Source: Methylococcaceae bacterium (GTDB taxonomy: Bacteria; Pseudomonadota; Gammaproteobacteria; Methylococcales; Methylomonadaceae). Taken from it: a DNA stretch of 9,122 bases. A program made the position numbers and the translations under genes. This document shows positions 7,887 to 9,122 of this stretch, one piece after another; the stretch's first letter is position 1, and every line of letters starts with the position of its first letter. The stretch covers positions 1-9,122 of the forward strand of contig CANNLO010000179.1 of NCBI GenBank assembly GCA_947505055.1. Reading direction: 5' to 3'. The notes beneath the pieces are model-generated. The model was given only the letters and a program-made list of their open reading frames with translations. It was not told the origin of the DNA and made no database searches.

Positions 7887-7917
7887 GTAGGTCGGGTTAG
7901 CGATAGCGTAACCCGAC
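7887..7917 (+). repeat. REP-like palindrome between the two 33-bp repeats
   Basis: GTAG at 7887-7890 is followed at once by GTCGGGTTA-GC, loop GATA, GC, a bulged G, and TAACCCGAC (ending 7917). The 11-bp stem has one bulge and a 4-base loop, the same build as the hairpin at 3228-3258. It lies between two near-identical 33-bp repeats, as if inserted between them or carried with them. Confidence 0.72.
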
Positions 7918-7940
7918 GTAAGCTATTGATTTTTAGTAAA

Positions 7941-7966
7941 TTAAAAGCAACAGCTGAAGCTGTTGC
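7941..7966 (-). terminator. Probable intrinsic terminator of the WXXGXW-repeat gene
   Basis: On the minus strand a perfect 9-bp stem with a 2-base TC loop (7966-7947) is followed by TTTTAA (7946-7941). It starts about 30 bases after the TAA of the minus-strand gene at 7997. The stem is about half G/C and the T-run is short, so strength may be moderate. The sequence is shared with copy A, which could act as a back-up. Confidence 0.55.
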
Positions 7967-7973
7967 ATTCCAG
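7941..7973. repeat. 33-bp direct repeat, copy B
   Basis: This is the second copy of the repeat at 7851-7883, 90 bases apart start to start. Here the dyad is perfect: GCAACAGCT (7947-7955), GA, AGCTGTTGC (7958-7966). It lies just downstream of the minus-strand WXXGXW gene and probably serves as its terminator. Confidence 0.7.
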
Positions 7974-7996
7974 TTTTTCAGTCATCTAGTCTTGTG

Positions 7997-8608
7997 TTAA
8001 CGCCATTCTTCGGGCTCCATACGATAACGTTCAGCCTCTTCATGACGTCGCCATTGGTGTTCCATTCTTTCGGCATTAGGACTAGATGGCAGTGCCCATT
8101 GTCCTGGTATCCATATCCAGCGATTTTGCCAATTCCAATAACCGGGCATCCAAGCATGTGCGGGAGAGGGCGCTTGCATGATAATTTCTTGTAATGGGAT
8201 AGGGGGAGCGCCAGGCGTCATCATTTCATAATCACGCGGGGGCATATTATAACTAGGTTGTTGATTGTAATTCGGCTGTTGGTTATAGCGATGCTGTTGA
8301 TTATAGTTCGGCTGTTGGTTATAGCGTTGCTGTTGATTATAGCGTTGCTGTTGGTTGTAGCGTTGCTGTTGATTATAGTTTGGCTGTTGGCTGTAGCCTT
8401 GCTGTTGATCGTAGTTTGGTGGTTGATTGAAGCTTTGCTGTTGTTGATCGTAGTATTTTTGTAGTTGATCGTAGTTTCTTTGCTCTAGTTGGTTGTAGCT
8501 TGGCCGTTGATTGTAGTATTGCAGATCATCCGCAAAACTTAACGTTATACTGCAAGTGACAACATAGCTGAGTACTAAGGCCTTAAGTAGTTGATGGGGT
8601 ATTTTCAT
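7997..8608 (-). CDS. Secreted Tyr/Asn/Gln-rich hexapeptide-repeat protein with WXXGXW motifs
   Basis: This 203-residue protein is probably exported. Residues 1-26 form a signal peptide: basic start, hydrophobic core LLKALVLSYVVTCSITL, and likely cleavage after SFA26. Residues 31-125 are low-complexity and rich in Tyr, Asn and Gln, resolving at 60-125 into eleven hexads of type Y-N-Q-Q-P-N or Y-N-Q-Q-Q-R. Residues 153-171 (WMPGYW ... WIPGQW) carry two WXXGXW motifs, a known small repeat family of exported proteins with no firm function. The C-terminal 25 residues are charged (Glu/Arg/His). The ATG at 8608 is supported by AAGG seven bases upstream and by the signal peptide. The gene stands alone, with a likely terminator at 7941-7966. 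Tyr/Gln/Asn tracts resemble envelope, adhesive or prion-like matrices, but no function is established. Hexad number may vary between strains because the DNA repeats are 18 bp. Confidence 0.85.
   Translation of the reverse strand: MKIPHQLLKALVLSYVVTCSITLSFADDLQYYNQRPSYNQLEQRNYDQLQKYYDQQQQSFNQPPNYDQQQGYSQQPNYNQQQRYNQQQRYNQQQRYNQQPNYNQQHRYNQQPNYNQQPSYNMPPRDYEMMTPGAPPIPLQEIIMQAPSPAHAWMPGYWNWQNRWIWIPGQWALPSSPNAERMEHQWRRHEEAERYRMEPEEWR
8234..8431 (-). repeat. 18-bp coding tandem array (eleven hexapeptide units)
   Basis: Eleven 18-bp units encode FNQPPN, YDQQQG, YSQQPN, three YNQQQR, YNQQPN, YNQQHR, YNQQPN, YNQQPS and YNMPPR. The central units are most alike at DNA level and the outer ones degenerate, the pattern expected of slippage or unequal exchange. 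Looser Y/N/Q units continue toward the N-terminus (to about 8518). Unit gain or loss keeps the reading frame. Confidence 0.85.
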
Positions 8609-8619
8609 TCGTAGACCTT
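8606..8619 (-). promoter_or_regulatory. Translation start region of the WXXGXW gene with an array-like motif
   Basis: On the minus strand AAGG (8619-8616) precedes the ATG (8608-8606) by seven bases, good Shine-Dalgarno spacing that fixes the start. It sits in a small dyad, ACCTT-TT-AAGGT, which could partly mask it. The start region contains the 12-mer AGGTCTACGAAT, also present in the 42-bp array at about 9059-9070. No promoter with convincing -35 and -10 boxes was found upstream. Confidence 0.55.
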
Positions 8620-8717
8620 AAAAGGTTAAGTTTATTTAATCTAACATAATAACTATAAGGCACTACGAGTAAGAGCCGATTTCAAAGCGATTATGGTTCT
8701 GAGCCCAGATATTTATT

Positions 8718-8749
8718 GTAGGTTGTGTTGCAGCTTTTCGCAATACGAC
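8718..8749 (+). repeat. REP-like palindrome upstream of the WXXGXW gene
   Basis: GTAG at 8718-8721 is followed at once by GTTGTGTTGC (8722-8731), an 8-base loop, and GCAATACGAC (8740-8749). The 10-bp stem includes two G-U wobble pairs. It shares the GTAG-plus-hairpin plan of the elements at 1926-1985, 3228-3258 and 7887-7917 but has its own stem sequence. Between 8620 and 8717 nothing else was recognised. Confidence 0.62.
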
Positions 8750-8786
8750 ATGGCTAGGCAAAAGTTACCAATTCACTGATCTAGTA

Positions 8787-8870
8787 CATTAGTCGTCGCA
8801 TACAGTAGCGTTATTATCAGTAACCATAGTTACATTAAGCCTCGGCATAGTGTTACGTTAAGTTTTCGTA
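8787..8870 (+). repeat. Degenerate left flank of the 42-bp array
   Basis: Bases 8787-8800 (CATTAGTCGTCGCA) match the end of the array unit (GATTAGTTGTCGCA) at 12 of 14 positions. Bases 8829-8870 align with a whole unit at roughly 26 of 42 positions, best at the 3' end (TTACGTTAAGTTTTCGTA). These look like decayed units with an indel between them, so the array was once longer to the left. Confidence 0.5.
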
Positions 8871-9122
8871 GTTCTACGAATGTTCAGTATAGGTCTACGA
8901 TTAGTTGTCGCAGTTCTACGAATGCTCAGTATGGGTATACGATTAGTTGTCGCAGCTCTACGAATGTTCAGTATAGGTCTACGATTAGTTGGCGCAGTTC
9001 TACGAATGTTCAGTATAGGTCTACGATTAGTTGGCGCAGTTCTACGAATGTTCAGTAGAGGTCTACGAATAGTTTTCATAGCTCTACGAATGATCAGTAT
9101 GAGTCTATGATTAATTTTCGTA
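8871..9122 (+). repeat. 42-bp tandem repeat array with 21-bp half-period, cut by the window edge
   Basis: Six complete 42-bp units start at 8871, 8913, 8955, 8997, 9039 and 9081; the sixth ends exactly at the window edge. Units 1, 3 and 4 differ at only one or two positions from one another, while units 5 and 6 diverge more. Each unit splits into two 21-bp halves that both begin G-N-T-CTACGA. TCTACGA therefore recurs every 21 bp, twelve times (8873 to 9104), with two single-base variants. At the left edge TTCGTAG-TT-CTACGAA (8865-8880) forms a perfect dyad, and later unit junctions keep it imperfectly. Because 42 is a multiple of three, long open frames exist on both strands; neither shows a codon pattern of selection, so I treat this as a DNA repeat (minisatellite or iteron-like), function unknown. 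Confidence 0.9.

Noticed and set aside
8258..8464. Plus-strand hydrophobic 68-residue frame over the hexapeptide repeats
   Set aside because: It is the antisense reading of an 18-bp coding repeat, so its low-complexity Leu/Ile/Val content is a by-product of the YNQQ codons.
8871..9122. CRISPR array
   Set aside because: Units are continuous 42-bp tandem copies with no unique spacers, and no cas gene is in view.

Overview
The window looks like an accessory or regulatory stretch of a moderate-GC gammaproteobacterial chromosome. The gene types (TonB-dependent siderophore receptor, PepSY-TM membrane protein, multi-PAS GGDEF/EAL protein, WXXGXW-repeat secreted protein) and the style of the intergenic repeats recall methanotrophs of the Methylococcales. 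That placement is an inference from remembered sequence style, not a search result.

Layout. (1) 2-1909, plus strand: a TonB-dependent siderophore receptor whose N-terminus lies off the left edge. (2) 2002-3231, plus strand: a four-helix PepSY-TM protein, probably an inner-membrane ferric-siderophore reductase. A REP-like palindrome sits between these two genes, and a second one overlaps the reductase stop codon. (3) 3232-3748: a gene-free stretch filled largely by a strongly structured intergenic repeat. (4) 3749-7420, minus strand: a 1223-residue soluble cyclic-di-GMP protein with six PAS domains, a canonical GGDEF and an EAL domain that has lost one catalytic glutamate. (5) 7421-7996: a gene-free stretch with candidate operators, then a cluster of CAGCTG-centred dyads in two near-identical 33-bp copies around a third REP-like hairpin. 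(6) 7997-8608, minus strand: a small secreted Tyr/Asn/Gln-rich protein with hexapeptide repeats and a WXXGXW tail. (7) 8609-9122: a fourth REP-like hairpin, then a 42-bp tandem array that runs off the right edge and has an internal 21-bp period.

How the genes fit together. The receptor and PepSY-TM protein probably form one iron-acquisition unit: outer-membrane uptake of a ferric siderophore, then reductive iron release at the inner membrane. The PAS-GGDEF-EAL protein is convergent with them and appears independent. The WXXGXW protein is a single-gene unit with its own likely terminator.

The unexplained structure is mostly non-coding. There are four GTAG-headed hairpins with unrelated stems, a multi-hairpin element, dyad terminator-like repeats, and a minisatellite whose TCTACGA motif recurs every two helical turns. 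No CRISPR array, transposase, tRNA or rRNA was seen.
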